Assembly: GCA_002706205.1 (NCBI GenBank)
Contig: PAKC01000059.1
Span: forward strand, 1-34,358
Direction: 5' to 3'
Origin: Halobacteriovoraceae bacterium
Lineage (GTDB): Bacteria > Bdellovibrionota > Bacteriovoracia > Bacteriovoracales > Bacteriovoracaceae
Length of the DNA: 34,358 nt
A program made the translations under genes and the position numbers. Position 1 is the first letter of the stretch. Every line of letters begins with the position of its first letter. Below the pieces are notes generated by a model that was not told the origin of the DNA, did no database searches, and was given only the letters and a program-made list of their open reading frames with translations. This document shows positions 34,088 to 34,358 of this stretch, in pieces.

Positions 34088-34358
34088 ATGTCATTTATTT
34101 CATACGAGTATCTTTTTATTCTCCTGGGAACATTTATTATTTTATATAATGTGTCCTTTCAGTGGCAAAGAGTTCTTTTACTTGCTGCATCCTATATTTT
34201 TTATGGTATGGTGGATGTACAATTCATACTCCTTATTCTGATATCAACTGTAGTAGATTATTTCTGTGCAATTAAAATTGAAAATAACAATCTTCCTCAA
34301 AAAAGAAAAGATTTCTTAATATTGAGTTTAGCCGTAAATTTGGGTTTACTTGGATATT
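34088..34358 (+). CDS. Partial MBOAT-family O-acyltransferase (N-terminus; runs off right edge)
   Basis: The first 90 codons are present, too short for the ORF track because the gene continues past the window. The translation starts MSFISYEYLFILLGTFIILY and has two to three membrane helices. It shows the family opening 'LLLAASYIFYGMVDVQFILL', 'STVVDYFCAIKIE', and an 'RKDFLILSLAVNLGLLGY' stretch shared by AlgI, PatA-like and related acyltransferases. These inner-membrane enzymes pass acyl groups to exopolysaccharides or envelope glycans. The catalytic His lies beyond the edge. Divergence from the FAD oxidoreductase suggests a surface-glycan locus. Confidence 0.85.
   Translation, partial: MSFISYEYLFILLGTFIILYNVSFQWQRVLLLAASYIFYGMVDVQFILLILISTVVDYFCAIKIENNNLPQKRKDFLILSLAVNLGLLGY

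Noticed and set aside
1-34358. CRISPR array, tRNA/rRNA, IS element or prophage
   Set aside because: No regularly spaced repeats, transposase, integrase or cloverleaf-like sequence was found on either strand.

Overview
The window is AT-rich, gene-dense bacterial DNA with a Gram-negative character: lipoproteins with lipoboxes, a MipA/OmpV-type outer-membrane protein, LolD/MacB-type ABC export genes, AhpC/AhpF and SoxR. The mix of many secreted proteins of unknown function, a bacterial RRM protein, a CarD-like protein and a DUF1592-type plus DUF1552 Tat pair fits a low-GC member of Bdellovibrionota (Bacteriovorax/Halobacteriovorax relatives). That placement is inference from gene style, not from a marker gene. 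I saw no tRNA, rRNA, CRISPR array, insertion sequence or prophage.

Layout. 1-72: first 24 codons of an exported protein running off the left edge. 310-6211 (minus): a likely operon of a large beta-helix-like lipoprotein, a secreted trypsin-like protease with a GELADD repeat and a G8 tract, and a cytoplasmic helical-repeat/winged-helix protein. 6386-7670: an SDR oxidoreductase divergent from soxR, with an ideal SoxR operator in a 19-bp-spacer promoter. 7665-8841: two head-to-head genes that both appear to have lost their 5' ends at one junction; one is a lipase missing its nucleophile. 8884-12496: methyltransferase, histidine decarboxylase and a DUF885 lipoprotein, with a three-copy repeat in the hdc/DUF885 divergent promoter. 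12799-13536: CarD-like protein and cold-shock protein. 13601-15817: CPA1 cation/proton antiporter and OmpV-like protein. 15942-16391: RRM protein. 16384-20142: four-gene ABC efflux/export operon without an outer-membrane factor. 20311-21471: CPA2-type antiporter whose start codon lies inside a 21-bp palindrome. 21538-23694: ahpC-ahpF. 23828-26112: small membrane protein, small secreted protein and a secreted zincin-like protein. 26315-32655: hybrid histidine kinase followed by the cytochrome-c/DUF1592 lipoprotein and its Tat-exported DUF1552 partner. 32659-34358: FAD oxidoreductase divergent from a partial MBOAT acyltransferase, probably the edge of a surface-polysaccharide locus.

Themes. Two redox-stress units occur: SoxR-SDR, where regulator, operator and target are all visible, and AhpCF. 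Several start codons in the ORF track are artificial upstream extensions. I moved ten of them (lipoprotein, SDR, soxR, CarD-like, MipA-like, membrane-fusion protein, small secreted protein, DUF1552 and the two truncated genes), most on the basis of clear Shine-Dalgarno sequences. The best candidates for new biology are the poly-G-bearing protease/lipoprotein operon, the SDR with His in place of the catalytic Tyr under SoxR control, the start-codon palindrome, the hdc promoter repeats, and the DUF1592 protein with two N-terminal haem-binding domains.
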